A DNA stretch of 64,000 nucleotides from Myxococcales bacterium (GCA_029863605.1 JAOTVB010000007.1:1-64000); one strand, 5' to 3'. Positions 33,191 to 42,691 are shown, counted from the stretch's first letter. Notes: generated by a model from the sequence alone, not told the origin. Numbers and translations are program-made.

Positions 33191-36100
33191 CGCCGAGCCA
33201 AAGCCCTCCTTTGTGGCGCGCGTGATCGCCGCGAGCGCAGGCCGTCCTCTGTTGACGCTCGCTCTCGTAGCGGCGCTCGCTGCATGGGGCGGGTACGCGA
33301 TCTTGCGCACGCCCCTCGACGCGATTCCGGATCTCTCGGACACCCAGGTGATCGTCTTCACCGAATGGCCCGGCCGAAGCCCCGACCTGGTCGAAGACCA
33401 GATCACCTACCCGATTTCGACATCACTCCTCGCTGCGCCGAAGGTGCAGTCGGTCCGGGGTCAATCGTTTTTCGGGCTTTCGTTCGTCTCGGTGATCTTC
33501 GAGGACGGAACCGACATGTACTGGGCTCGAAGTCGCGTGCTCGAATACATGAGCTCCGCCGAAGGAGACCTCCCCGACGGAGCTCGACCGGTGCTCGGCC
33601 CCGACGCAACGGGCGTGGGCTGGGTCTTTCAATACGCTCTGGTCGACCGAACCGGGACTCTCGATTTGCAGGAGCTGAGGTCCCTCCAGGACTGGCACCT
33701 TCGGTTCGCCCTCGAGAGTGTTCCGGGCGTCGCCGAGGTCGGCTCAATCGGCGGATTCGTCAAGGAGTACCAAGTCCAGATCGACCCGATTCGGCTGAGG
33801 GGATACGACGTCTCGATCGGTGACGTCGTGCGCGCGGTTCGCGACTCGAACGAGGACGCAGGCGGGCGGACCATCGAGATCGCCGGACACGAGCAGATGA
33901 TTCGAGGGCGGGGCTACATCAAGAGCCTCGACGACTTGCGGCAAGTGCCCCTCAAGCTCGGGCCGAGCGGCACCCCAATCTTGGTGGATGATGTCGCGTT
34001 CGTGAGCGCTGGCCCTGCAATGCGACGCGGGGTCGCGGAGCTCGATGGAGAGGGAGAGGTCGTCGGCGGCGTCGTCGTCATGCGCTACGGCGAGAACGCG
34101 CTTGCGGTCATCGACCGGGTGAAAGAAAAGCTCGAGACCGTCGAGCAGGGTCTGCCCGAAGGCGTGGAGGTGGTCATCACCTATGACCGATCCGAGCTGA
34201 TCAAGCGGTCGATCGATACCCTCACCACGACGCTGGTCGAAGAAATGATCGTCGTCAGCATCATCATCTTCCTTTTCCTGCTTCATGCTCGAAGCGCGCT
34301 GGTACCGATCATCACCCTGCCCCTGGCGGTCATTCTCGCCTTCATCCCCATGCTCTACCAGGGGCTGACGGCGAACATCATGTCGCTCGGAGGCATCGCG
34401 ATTGCCATCGGGGCGATGGTCGACGGGTCGATCATTCTGATCGAGAACGTGCACAAGAAGCTCGAAGAGTGGGATCGGGATGGGAAACCGGGATCCCGTC
34501 GCGACGTGATCGTCGTGGCCATGCAGGAAGTCGGCCCTTCGATCTTCTTCTCACTGCTGGTGATCACCGTGTCCTTCCTGCCGGTGTTCACGCTGCAAGG
34601 CGCCGAAGGACGGCTTTTCAAGCCCTTGGCCTTTACCAAGACCTATTCGATGGGCTTTGCCGCTGTTCTCGCGGTGACGCTCGTTCCCGCGTTGGCTGCG
34701 CTCTTCATTCGCGGGAAGATTCATCACGAGGAGAAGAACCCGCTCAATCGTTGGCTGGTGCGGGCTTACACGCCGGTCGTTCACTGGGTCGTCGACCATC
34801 GTAAGACGGTCCTCGTTGCGGCAGCTCTCGCGATGGCGTTGACCGTGCCGGCCTTCTTGCGCCTCGGGACCGAGTTCATGCCTCCTCTCAACGAGGGCGC
34901 GATCTTGTACATGCCGACGGCGCCCCCCGGAATGTCGATCACGGAGGCGCCAAACATCCTCCAAGCAATGGACCGCGAGCTCAAGGAATTCCCAGAGGTG
35001 CAATCCGTGTTCGGGAAATCCGGGCGCGCGGAGACAGCGACCGACCCGGCCCCGATGTCGATGTTCGAAACCACGATCGTGCTCAAACCTCGCTCGGAGT
35101 GGCGCCCTGGCCTGACCTTCGAAGCGCTCGTCAAAGAGATGGATGCCAAGCTCCGCTACCCCGGGATGCCCAACATCTTCTGGATGCCCGTGCAAACCCG
35201 AACCGAGATGCTCGCGACCGGAATACGAAGCCCGCTTGGGATCCAGGTCTTCGGGAGCTCCCTCGAGCAAATCGAGCGAACTGCGCTGGAGATCGAAAAG
35301 GCGGTTTCGCAGATCCCCGGCACGCGAAGCGCATTCGCAGAACGCACGACAGGCGGGTTTTACGTCGACTTCAAAGTGAAACGACGAGACGCGGCGCGGT
35401 ACGGGGTGACGGTTCGCGAAATCAACGAAGTCATCATGACCGCCGTCGGCGGCATGGAGGTTTCCGAAACCGTGGAAGGCCGTGAGCGATACCCGATCAG
35501 CGTCCGCTATGGACGCGAGTTCCGCGACGACCCCACCCTGCTGAACGAGATCTTGATCACGACCGCCGCTCGGGCACAAGTGCCGATCTCTCAGGTTGCA
35601 GACATCGAGTTCGTCACCGGCCCCCCGATGGTCCGAAGCGAAGACGGGAAGCTCGTTGGCTTCGTGTTCGTAGACACCGACCGACCGATCGCCGACTACG
35701 TCGAGGAAGCGAAGCGGGCAATCGCGGAGCAGGTGAGCTTGCCAACTGGGGTCTGGCTCGGATGGGCGGGGCAATTCAAGTACTTCGAGCGAGCCAAGGA
35801 GCGGCTCACGTGGGTCGTACCGTTGACGCTCTTGCTGATTTTGCTCCTTCTCTATTGGAACACCCAATCGATGGTCGAGACCGCCATCGTGCTACTGGCG
35901 GTCCCGTTCTCGCTGATTGGCGCGGTATGGCTGCTATTCCTGCTCGGCTACAACATGAGTGTCGCGGTCTGGGTCGGGCTCATTGCGCTTGCGGGCCTCG
36001 ATGCCGAGATGGGCGTCGTCATGCTGCTCTACCTGACGCTTGCCCACCGACGCCGGCAAAACGAGGGGCGGCTCCAAACTTTCGCCGACCTTCGAGAGTC

Positions 36101-36368
36101 GATCGTCGAGGGGGCCGCCAAGCGCGTTCGACCGAAGCTCATGACCGTGATGACCACCATGATCGGGCTCATGCCCGTCCTCTGGAGCGCGGGGACCGGC
36201 GCTGACGTGATGAAGCGAATCGCGGCCCCAATGGTCGGGGGGCTCGTGACTTCGTTTCTTCTCGAGCTGACGGTCTACCCGGCGATCTTCGCCATCTGGA
36301 AGGGAAGAGGACTCGCCAAGGGTTCTCCGCTAGAACCATCAACACTCGAAAGGACTCATGATGATTAG
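33177..36368 (+). CDS. cusA: Heavy-metal RND efflux pump (CusA/CzcA)
   Basis: A 1063-aa inner-membrane proton antiporter with 12 predicted helices. The first is at about residues 20-40 (LALVAALAAWGGYAIL). DAIPDLSDTQVIVFTEWPGR is the family N-terminal signature. The large periplasmic loops follow helices 1 and 7. The helix-4 region holds the charged residues of the proton relay (GGIAIAIGAMVDGSIILIEN). LAGLDAEMGVVMLLYLTLAH in the second half is typical of the HME-RND subfamily. Together with the two preceding genes it forms the tripartite pump for monovalent (Cu/Ag) or divalent metals. The metal-binding Met set was not checked residue by residue. Confidence 0.95.
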   Translation: MPDTDAEPKPSFVARVIAASAGRPLLTLALVAALAAWGGYAILRTPLDAIPDLSDTQVIVFTEWPGRSPDLVEDQITYPISTSLLAAPKVQSVRGQSFFGLSFVSVIFEDGTDMYWARSRVLEYMSSAEGDLPDGARPVLGPDATGVGWVFQYALVDRTGTLDLQELRSLQDWHLRFALESVPGVAEVGSIGGFVKEYQVQIDPIRLRGYDVSIGDVVRAVRDSNEDAGGRTIEIAGHEQMIRGRGYIKSLDDLRQVPLKLGPSGTPILVDDVAFVSAGPAMRRGVAELDGEGEVVGGVVVMRYGENALAVIDRVKEKLETVEQGLPEGVEVVITYDRSELIKRSIDTLTTTLVEEMIVVSIIIFLFLLHARSALVPIITLPLAVILAFIPMLYQGLTANIMSLGGIAIAIGAMVDGSIILIENVHKKLEEWDRDGKPGSRRDVIVVAMQEVGPSIFFSLLVITVSFLPVFTLQGAEGRLFKPLAFTKTYSMGFAAVLAVTLVPALAALFIRGKIHHEEKNPLNRWLVRAYTPVVHWVVDHRKTVLVAAALAMALTVPAFLRLGTEFMPPLNEGAILYMPTAPPGMSITEAPNILQAMDRELKEFPEVQSVFGKSGRAETATDPAPMSMFETTIVLKPRSEWRPGLTFEALVKEMDAKLRYPGMPNIFWMPVQTRTEMLATGIRSPLGIQVFGSSLEQIERTALEIEKAVSQIPGTRSAFAERTTGGFYVDFKVKRRDAARYGVTVREINEVIMTAVGGMEVSETVEGRERYPISVRYGREFRDDPTLLNEILITTAARAQVPISQVADIEFVTGPPMVRSEDGKLVGFVFVDTDRPIADYVEEAKRAIAEQVSLPTGVWLGWAGQFKYFERAKERLTWVVPLTLLLILLLLYWNTQSMVETAIVLLAVPFSLIGAVWLLFLLGYNMSVAVWVGLIALAGLDAEMGVVMLLYLTLAHRRRQNEGRLQTFADLRESIVEGAAKRVRPKLMTVMTTMIGLMPVLWSAGTGADVMKRIAAPMVGGLVTSFLLELTVYPAIFAIWKGRGLAKGSPLEPSTLERTHDD

Positions 36369-36918
36369 TACGAAGACGCCCGCCCCTGAGAGCACGCGAC
36401 TCGCCGTAAGCGCTGCCATCTTCTTGGCGCTTGTCGGTTGCAGCAAGGCGGCGCCGGCGGACAAGGGACCCCGAATCGAGCTCACCGCGGAAGCTCGTTT
36501 GGGCATCGACCGTGCACTTGGCGCTTACGACGATATCCGCTCGAAGCTCGCAAGCGACCAGATCGCTGTCTCTGGCGATGCCCAACGCCTCGAGCTAGCG
36601 GCTGCGGACGCATCGAAGAGCGCGCCAGCGTCGCTCCGGCCAACCCTCGAGTCCTTGTCAGCGGCGGCAGGCGACCTCCAACGGGCTGACCAAGACGACC
36701 CCGAGGCGGTCCGGAAGGCGTTCGGCAAGGTGAGCCGCGCCACGATCGCACTCCTCGGAGCCGATTCGACCCTGAGCAAGGGCCGCTACGTGTATGAGTG
36801 CCCCATGACGGAGGGCTACGGGAAGTGGATTCAAACGACCGACAAGATCGCAAACCCCTACATGGGTTCTCGGATGCTCGAATGCGGGGCCGAGGTGGCC
36901 TGGGACGCGAGCCCCTGA
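36358..36918 (+). CDS. DUF3347-type lipoprotein at the end of the efflux operon
   Basis: A 186-aa protein with a lipoprotein signal (AIFLALVGCSKAAP). The rest is mostly helical, then ends in CPMTEGYGKWIQTTDKIANP and YMGSRMLECG. That C-terminal pattern, with Cys-Pro-Met and a later Cys, matches the DUF3347 domain found fused to or beside CusB-type adaptors. Binding of Cu/Ag in the periplasm is inferred from this. The gene overlaps the end of cusA by 11 bases, so it is part of the same operon. Either ATG at 36358 or 36361 could be used. Confidence 0.85.
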   Translation: MMISTKTPAPESTRLAVSAAIFLALVGCSKAAPADKGPRIELTAEARLGIDRALGAYDDIRSKLASDQIAVSGDAQRLELAAADASKSAPASLRPTLESLSAAAGDLQRADQDDPEAVRKAFGKVSRATIALLGADSTLSKGRYVYECPMTEGYGKWIQTTDKIANPYMGSRMLECGAEVAWDASP

Positions 36919-37025
36919 GGCTTAGAGGCTCTGGTTTGCGGCCCAGAGAGCGGGTCCGGGGGCTCGCAGGCCCTTGTAGGCCGCGGGGACTAGACTTCGG
37001 GCCCGAGCAGCCTTAATTATTGAAA

Positions 37026-37355
37026 ATGGCGGGAACGAAAAGCGAGCTCCATGAAGATGTGGCGCTCCTCTGCTCGCGCTCCGAGGACGGTCGGTCTTAT
37101 GGGATTTTGCGGCGTCGCAAAGAAGAGATTCAGGTCGGCACGTTGCGCGCGCTCGAGGAGGGCAAGCCGATTCACGGTGAGATCGTGAGCCTTCGACCCC
37201 GTTCGGATTCGCCGATGCTGTTCGACGTCGAAACCGAGCACGTCATGACCCCCGCGCGCACGGCAAGCGGCCCCCCGAAAATCAGCACCAAAGAGTATCG
37301 TGAAGGCTGGGATTCGATCTGGTCCGAAAAGAGCGGTTCCCGGGCGCTCAACTAG
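37026..37355 (+). CDS. Conserved small protein of unknown function
   Basis: A 109-aa soluble protein, MAGTKSELHEDVALLCSRSE onward. A TTG at 37020 in the same frame is a less likely start. It has a compact beta-rich middle (SYGILRRRKEEIQVGTLRAL) and a polar end (TKEYREGWDSIWSEK). No cofactor motif or signal peptide is visible. It lies seven bases before the COQ4-like frame and may have been cotranscribed with it. Confidence 0.6.
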   Translation: MAGTKSELHEDVALLCSRSEDGRSYGILRRRKEEIQVGTLRALEEGKPIHGEIVSLRPRSDSPMLFDVETEHVMTPARTASGPPKISTKEYREGWDSIWSEKSGSRALN

Positions 37356-37361
37356 GGGCTC

Positions 37362-37890
37362 GTGACGGTGAAGCTGAAGTCGCTAAGGCCGCTGACCGCT
37401 GCACGCGCGATTCGTGATCTGTTCGCGAATCCAGACGACACGCAGTACGTGTTCGAGGTCATCGACGCGCTCCAGGGGCCGTCGCTCTATCGGATGTGCG
37501 ATCGGCTCCGTCGGAGCCAACAGGGTCGCCGATTGCTTGCCGACCAACCAGGCCTCGTGCCGCTCTTGAATGATCGTGAAGGTCTGCAGAAGCTTCCCGA
37601 AGGGTCCCTTGGGCGGGCCTACCTCGCATTCGTCGAGGCCGAAGGCATCAGCGCCGACGGCCTGGTGGAGGCCTCGACCGAATGCCGTCGCACAGACGAA
37701 ACCGCGGAGCTCGCGTGGGCGCACAACTGGTTGCGTGACACCCACGACCTTTGGCACGTCGTGCTCGGGTACCAGGGTGACCTCGTCGGCTCGCCCACTC
37801 GATGACGTTCGCCGCGACCTCGGCGTGACCGCTCCCGTCCGGTATCAGCCGGTACGCTCCCACGAAGTCAGCATGACCCTCGTCGCCTGA
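37362..37890 (+). pseudogene. COQ4-like gene with internal deletion and frameshift
   Basis: The frame from GTG 37362 encodes 147 residues that look like the N-terminal half of COQ4, a ubiquinone-biosynthesis scaffold: SPLYRM-like (GPSLYRMCD) and DTHDLWHVVLGYQGDLVG. The family metal motif is H-D-x-x-H-x11-E. Here the conserved Glu position is Ser and the frame stops five residues later (SPTR, stop). In the next frame PLDDVRRDLGVTAPVRYQPV continues and looks like a COQ4 C-terminus. About 60 central residues are absent. This fits one internal deletion that also shifted the frame. It could also be an assembly error. Confidence 0.6.
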
Positions 37891-37920
37891 GGTTGAGAGA
37901 GGCGCTCCCGCTTCAGCGCG

Positions 37921-39093
37921 CTACGCGCGGACGAGATTGGTGGACGCCTCTTGCAGCACCGCGAGGCGATATGCGATGTCACCGGTGATGTGGCCCGGGC
38001 CGCTCGCAAGCGTGTTGATGCGGTTGAGGAGCCGGCCCAAGCGGCGCTCTAGGTCTTCACGGGTGAGCTCGAGCTTCGTTTGCGCCAAGGCTAACTTCCG
38101 GCGGCGGGGGTCGAGGTAGCCCCTGTGGCCGGCAGCGCGCCGCGCACGCTCGTGCTTCGTCAGGAGAGTGGCGGAGTGCACCTCGAGCAGCGGGGACCCA
38201 CTGGGAACGATCGCAGGAAACGGCGTAGGGCTGTTGATGTCGACCACGCGGGTGAAGTGGTGGGCCCAGCAGTGGTCCTCGCCGCGGCTCGTGTCGCTGA
38301 TGCCGACGATCTCGACGTCCGGGTCGCCCACGCGGTCGCAAAGCTCCTGGAGGCGCTCGATCTTAGCCTCTCCACTATTGATGTGGTCGAGCGTTGAATA
38401 GTGAACGTGGTCGACCCCGAGAGCTTCGCCGGCGACCTCGACGGTCGGTTTGGGCGAGGCGCTGCTGAGGACGACCTCGATTTGTGGCCATTCCGCGCGA
38501 ACCCATCGTAAGTCCTCGCGATCGATCACCTGATCGGGCTCGTGCCGACGCCAGATGTGCTGCGCTAGCTCCCGTAACACCTCCTCGGACGTGGTCTGCA
38601 AGTGCCTGAGCAGGGTGATCTGTGGAACACGTTGCGCCGCGCGAACTGGGTCACCGACGAAATGCCGAAAACCCCGCCGTCGAAGCCAATCGAGGCGCGC
38701 GGCGGCTTTGCCCCACAGGCCATAGTACACGCCCGGGTAGGCCCAGATCTTCAAGCTGTGTGCGAGATACCGGGCTGTCTTTCGGGGGTGGTCCCAGTCG
38801 AGGAGAAACTTTCCGCCTTGCTGCCGGCCTTCGATGCGCCCGAAGTGCTCGCGTCCATAGCCCTGATACGCGCAGAGCTCCCAACCGAGGTCCTGGCCCA
38901 AATCGCGGCCGAGGTGAATCGTTCGGTCGAGGTCGAGGACCAAGTACCGGGTCTTTGAGGTCAGGACGCGCGCACACAGCTCGCGAAACGAGGCCACCTC
39001 GCCATGGTGAACCAGGAGGTCCACCAGCCGGTTCGGAGAGCTGCTCCGTGCTGCTCGCGTTGCCACGCCATCAATGTAGGGCAGCGCCAGCAA
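37921..39093 (-). CDS. HAD-superfamily protein with C-terminal coiled coil
   Basis: A protein of up to 390 residues. The HAD nucleophile motif is YLVLDLDRTIHLG, motif II is EVVLSSASPKPTVEVAGEAL, and the acidic motif IV is VEIVGISDTSRGEDHCWAHH. These fit a phosphatase-like HAD enzyme, but the substrate is unknown. Residues about 325-385 are rich in Leu/Arg/Glu and likely helical. The start is uncertain: the longest frame begins with TTG at 39093, and GTG at 39066 is an alternative; neither has a clear ribosome site. It lies between two broken genes. Confidence 0.7.
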   Translation of the reverse strand: MLALPYIDGVATRAARSSSPNRLVDLLVHHGEVASFRELCARVLTSKTRYLVLDLDRTIHLGRDLGQDLGWELCAYQGYGREHFGRIEGRQQGGKFLLDWDHPRKTARYLAHSLKIWAYPGVYYGLWGKAAARLDWLRRRGFRHFVGDPVRAAQRVPQITLLRHLQTTSEEVLRELAQHIWRRHEPDQVIDREDLRWVRAEWPQIEVVLSSASPKPTVEVAGEALGVDHVHYSTLDHINSGEAKIERLQELCDRVGDPDVEIVGISDTSRGEDHCWAHHFTRVVDINSPTPFPAIVPSGSPLLEVHSATLLTKHERARRAAGHRGYLDPRRRKLALAQTKLELTREDLERRLGRLLNRINTLASGPGHITGDIAYRLAVLQEASTNLVRA

Positions 39094-39135
39094 GCCGTTT
39101 GTAAAAGTTGTGTGAAAGTATTGAAACCCAGGAAG

Positions 39136-39625
39136 TCAGGTCGACGCGGTTCGTTCGGCGACCTGAGGCCCGGACCGGAAAACCGAATCCAGGTGTGCCA
39201 GTAGCTTGGGGACGATTCGCTCGTGGGCGTCTTCCTGCAGGTAGTGCCCGGCGTCTGGCAGGCGCAGAACGTCGGCGTTGGGGAAATCCCGGAGCCAAAT
39301 CTCGTCGAGATACTGCGGTAGGAACGCGATGTCTTCATTCCAGTCGTCTGGCATGCCGCGGCACCTGGTAGAGCTCTGCTTCGTCGGGCTTGTCCGACCG
39401 CCCAAAGCCCAAATGGTCCGGAACGATGCACCGGTACCCCGCGTCCACGAGAGCCGGAATGAAATTCCGGTACAGATAACCCCACGTGGGGTTGCCGTGG
39501 GCCATCACGACAGGCTTGCCGTCGCGGGGGCCCTCGTCGACGTAGTGGAGCCTCCCGTCCGGCGAGTCGTACCATCGTGGCTCGTACGGCCAAGTTCCAC
39601 CGAAGGTCCAGTCCTTTGTCGCCAT
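39136..39625 (-). pseudogene. Haloalkane-dehalogenase-like alpha/beta hydrolase remnant
   Basis: From ATG 39625 the frame encodes MATKDWTFGGTWPYEPRWYD and then PVVMAHGNPTWGYLYRNFIP and CIVPDHLGFGRSDKPD, typical of the first third of a haloalkane-dehalogenase-like hydrolase. It stops after about 96 residues. In another frame the sequence resumes with DIAFLPQYLDEIWLRDFPNA and PDAGHYLQEDAHERIVPKLL, the C-terminal region carrying the catalytic His. The middle, with the nucleophile elbow and cap domain (normally about 150 residues), is missing. The gene therefore looks inactivated by an internal deletion, unless the assembly is wrong here. Confidence 0.75.
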
Positions 39626-39631
39626 GGCGCC

Positions 39632-39649
39632 CTCCTCTCGTCTGAGGAG
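39632..39649 (-). promoter_or_regulatory. Hairpin covering the ribosome-binding site
   Basis: On the minus strand CTCCTC (39649-39644) can pair with GAGGAG (39637-39632), which is the Shine-Dalgarno sequence of the hydrolase remnant. The next gene upstream (start 40829) shares the identical GAGGAGGGCGCCATG start region but lacks a full pairing arm. Confidence 0.35.
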
Positions 39650-39704
39650 AGCAATCATGGGGATCCCTCGAACGCCCGTCAACAGCCGCGAGCGCGACCT
39701 CGCC

Positions 39705-40829
39705 CTAGACCGCCGGCTGGGGACGGACGCCCGAATCGCGGGAAACCCGCTGACGTGTCGTTTGAAGCTGGCCGCTGTCTCGGTGCTTGAAGATCATCGA
39801 TGGGCGGACACCGGGCGCAAAGGCCGAGGGGGTCACCTCGCTCGACGGGAACATCTGCACGAACTCCGGCCGCCCGGGCACCGGGTCGACCATTTCCCGC
39901 TCGACGATCATCGAGGTGTATTGATCGGCCCAGAGCTCGGGCGTGTTGGTATTGAGAACGACCTCGAAGTCGTAGAGCTCGGCTTGCTTCTTCAGTCCTG
40001 GAATGCGGGAGTGTGTCGGCGCCCAGCTGTCGGCGCTGGTGCCGTTCTCGCTGCAGCCGAATACGCCTTGCTCGCCGTGAACGAAGAGTGTCTGATTGCC
40101 GGTCGTATGGCCCGGCGTCTGAAGGAGTAGGCACCCATCACCCAACGTCACGTCGCCATCGGCTAAAACGACCTTGTCCTCCGGGACGCCCTTTTTCCCG
40201 TCGGCGACGAACCAGGAGCGCTGAAGCGGATGCAGATCGCCCCAGTCCTCCCATTCCTTGCGGGAAGCGAGCAAGTACGCGTTGGGGAACCTCGGTGCCC
40301 GTGTCCCGTCGCCGAGGTGCGGACGAACGTCTTGCGTGTGGAAGTGATCGAATGCGATGAGGTCAATGTCGTCCGGCGACAGCCCGAGCCTCACCAGCTG
40401 CTCGTCGACGTGACCGTACTGCGTGGTGATCAACTTGGCTCCCCGCTCTCCGACTTTGTCGAGCATTTTGGCGAAGTAGGGCGTGGCACGCGACGCTTCG
40501 TAGTCGGTGGGGTTGAAGAGAATGTTCTTGAGCTCTCCCTCGGCCATCACTTGAACGAGAAGACAGCGGTGAAACATCTGGACGTACGGCCATGGAAGGG
40601 GAACCGCGCGGTTGAAGGCAAAGGTCGTCGGATAGAGAAGCGTCGTCAGGTTCAAGGTCTTGACGGCGGCGACTCTCGGGCCTGCGCGGAGGTCGTCACC
40701 GAGGGCCTTCGCCCCTTTTCGGAGCTCCCTGAGCTGGGGACCGGGTGAACGAATGGCGCGCGCCTCTGTAAGGTCGCTCACCGCGCGCACCCAAGGGATT
40801 CGTCGATCGACTGGCTCGCCTATTCGCAT
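39705..40829 (-). CDS. MBL-fold metallo-hydrolase
   Basis: A 374-aa protein. LIAFDHFHTQDVRPHLGDG carries an HxHxxD variant of the metal motif in place of the usual HxHxDH. LLQTPGHTTGNQTLFVHGEQ supplies the next His, and FGCSENGTSADSWAPTHSRI the late acidic and His residues. These fit a metallo-beta-lactamase fold hydrolase, but with an altered site whose metal content is unclear. There is no signal peptide. The start has GAGGAGGG just upstream. It lies about 80 bases upstream of the hydrolase remnant on the same strand, so the two may once have formed an operon. The substrate is unknown. Confidence 0.82.
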   Translation of the reverse strand: MRIGEPVDRRIPWVRAVSDLTEARAIRSPGPQLRELRKGAKALGDDLRAGPRVAAVKTLNLTTLLYPTTFAFNRAVPLPWPYVQMFHRCLLVQVMAEGELKNILFNPTDYEASRATPYFAKMLDKVGERGAKLITTQYGHVDEQLVRLGLSPDDIDLIAFDHFHTQDVRPHLGDGTRAPRFPNAYLLASRKEWEDWGDLHPLQRSWFVADGKKGVPEDKVVLADGDVTLGDGCLLLQTPGHTTGNQTLFVHGEQGVFGCSENGTSADSWAPTHSRIPGLKKQAELYDFEVVLNTNTPELWADQYTSMIVEREMVDPVPGRPEFVQMFPSSEVTPSAFAPGVRPSMIFKHRDSGQLQTTRQRVSRDSGVRPQPAV

Positions 40830-41002
40830 GGCGCCCTCCTCTGTCGGGAGTTTGACGAGGTGATCATACTGGCCAACCAGGCGTCCGTCGACGGCCTACC
40901 ACTAGCCGGATTCGGACAACGCGGACTTTGTGTTCATCGCATCTTCCAAGCCGGCCCGATCTTCGGTATACAAATCGGTGCCCGATCCTGGAAAGACCCC
41001 TG

Positions 41003-42691
41003 ATGAGACGCGAGTGGACGACGTTGTGTGGCCGCCTGCTGGTGGTGGTGCTGGTGCTGCCGAGCATGGCCATCAGTTGCGGGCAGAACTTACTGGACAT
41101 CATCTCCCCCGACGCAAACGTGGATCCGGCGAGCGTCGATCCGCCGGACCCCTCGGAGCAGCCCACGGGCCGATACCGAAGCATCGACGGAACCGGCAAC
41201 CACGGAATCCACTTCAGGCTGGGCGCCGCGAACACGACACTCCGCCGGTTGACGTTCGTCGACTACGGCGACGGGATTGCCTCGATGGCTGGAGTCGGAC
41301 GCGCCTCCGCCCGTGAGGTGAGCAACGCCCTCTGCGCGGACTCTCAGCCTGGGCCCAATGCATTGGGGGCAAGCGATTTTCTATGGCAGTGGGGTCAGTT
41401 CCTCGATCACGACATCGACCTGACCGAGGGACAAAACCCCGTGGAGCCCGAGCCGATTCTCGTTCCCTTGGGAGATCCCTCCTTCGATCCGACCAGTACG
41501 GGAGTAGCAACGATCGATTTCAACAGGTCCGTCTATCACCCCGGTACCGGAAACGATCCGGCCTATCCCCGTCAGCAGCTCAACCAAATCACACACTTCA
41601 TCGACGCGTCCAACGTATACGGCTCGGACGACGTTCGTGCAGCCGCCCTGCGCACCAACGACGGTACCGGCCAGCTCTTGACGAGTGCCGGCGGCCTGCT
41701 TCCGTTCAACACTGCGGGCCTACCCAATGCCGGCGGAACCGGTCCCGAGCTCTTTCTCGGTGGAGACGTCCGGGCAAACGAGCAAGTCGGCTTGACCGCG
41801 ATGCACGTGCTTTTCGTGCGTGAGCACAACCGGCTGGCTCAGGAGATCGCAACCAACGACCCAACCCTTTCGGGAGAAGAGATCTACCAGGAGGCGCGGC
41901 GCATCGTCGGTGCGCTCATGCAGGTCATCACGTACAACGAGTTCTTGCCGGCGCTTCTCGGCCCCAATTCGCTCACGCCATACATGGGTTACCGATTACT
42001 CGCCAGCCCAGCCATCGCCAATGAGTTCTCGACGGCGATCTACCGGTTTGGGCACAGCGCGCTGAGCCCAACGCTCTTACGCCTCGACGCAACTGGAAAC
42101 GCAATCCCGGAAGGGCACCTCCCGCTGCGCGACGCGTTCTTCCGACCGGACCGACTCGTCAACGAGGGCGGTATCGAACCGATCCTGCGAGGCCTCGCGA
42201 GCCAAGCCTGTGCGCCGATCGATCCCGAGCTCGTAGACGACGTGCGGAACTTTCTGTTCGGACCTCCTGGAGCGGGGGGCTTCGACCTGGCCTCGCTCAA
42301 CATCCAGCGCGGTCGTGACCATGGCCTACCCGGCTACAACGGCGCCCGCCAAGCCTTGGGTTTGTCGACGAGGGCAAACTTTGCCGAAGTGAGCAGCAAC
42401 CCCAATATCCAAGCCCAGTTAGCGTCGGTGTACGCGGACGTCGACGAGATCGATCTCTGGGTGGGCGCACTCGCCGAGGACCCGGTCAACGGCGGACACG
42501 TCGGCGAGTTGGCGTTCCACATCATTAAACAGCAGTTCGAGGCACTCCGAAATGGGGACCGGTATTGGTACCAGATGAGCCTCTCACCGATGGAAATTGC
42601 CCAAGTCGGAAACACGACCCTTGCGGACATCATCCGCCGCAACACCTCGATCGGCGCCGAGATCAGCGACGATGTGTTTCAAGTGAACTGA
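41003..42691 (+). CDS. Animal-type haem peroxidase, lipoprotein
   Basis: A 562-aa protein. The start at 41003 gives MRREWTTLCGRLLVVVLVLP and then SMAISC, a lipoprotein signal. The animal haem-peroxidase (peroxidasin/cyclooxygenase superfamily) core is complete: the distal Gln/His motif SDFLWQWGQFLDHDIDLT, the Arg-Glu motif LFVREHNRLAQEIA, YNEFLPALLG, the proximal His region AIYRFGHSALSPTLL, and NIQRGRDHGLPGYNGAR. Such enzymes use hydrogen peroxide to oxidise halides, thiocyanate or organics. Export and lipid anchoring imply action outside the cytoplasm, either in defence or in detoxification. It stands alone. Confidence 0.92.
   Translation: MRREWTTLCGRLLVVVLVLPSMAISCGQNLLDIISPDANVDPASVDPPDPSEQPTGRYRSIDGTGNHGIHFRLGAANTTLRRLTFVDYGDGIASMAGVGRASAREVSNALCADSQPGPNALGASDFLWQWGQFLDHDIDLTEGQNPVEPEPILVPLGDPSFDPTSTGVATIDFNRSVYHPGTGNDPAYPRQQLNQITHFIDASNVYGSDDVRAAALRTNDGTGQLLTSAGGLLPFNTAGLPNAGGTGPELFLGGDVRANEQVGLTAMHVLFVREHNRLAQEIATNDPTLSGEEIYQEARRIVGALMQVITYNEFLPALLGPNSLTPYMGYRLLASPAIANEFSTAIYRFGHSALSPTLLRLDATGNAIPEGHLPLRDAFFRPDRLVNEGGIEPILRGLASQACAPIDPELVDDVRNFLFGPPGAGGFDLASLNIQRGRDHGLPGYNGARQALGLSTRANFAEVSSNPNIQAQLASVYADVDEIDLWVGALAEDPVNGGHVGELAFHIIKQQFEALRNGDRYWYQMSLSPMEIAQVGNTTLADIIRRNTSIGAEISDDVFQVN

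Noticed and set aside
34551..35867. Minus-strand frame of 438 codons opposite cusA
   Set aside because: It is antisense to the highly conserved RND pump and has no recognisable features.
36919..37020. Possible terminator after the efflux operon (CTCTGG with CCAGAG)
   Set aside because: The stem is only six pairs and no T-tract follows.
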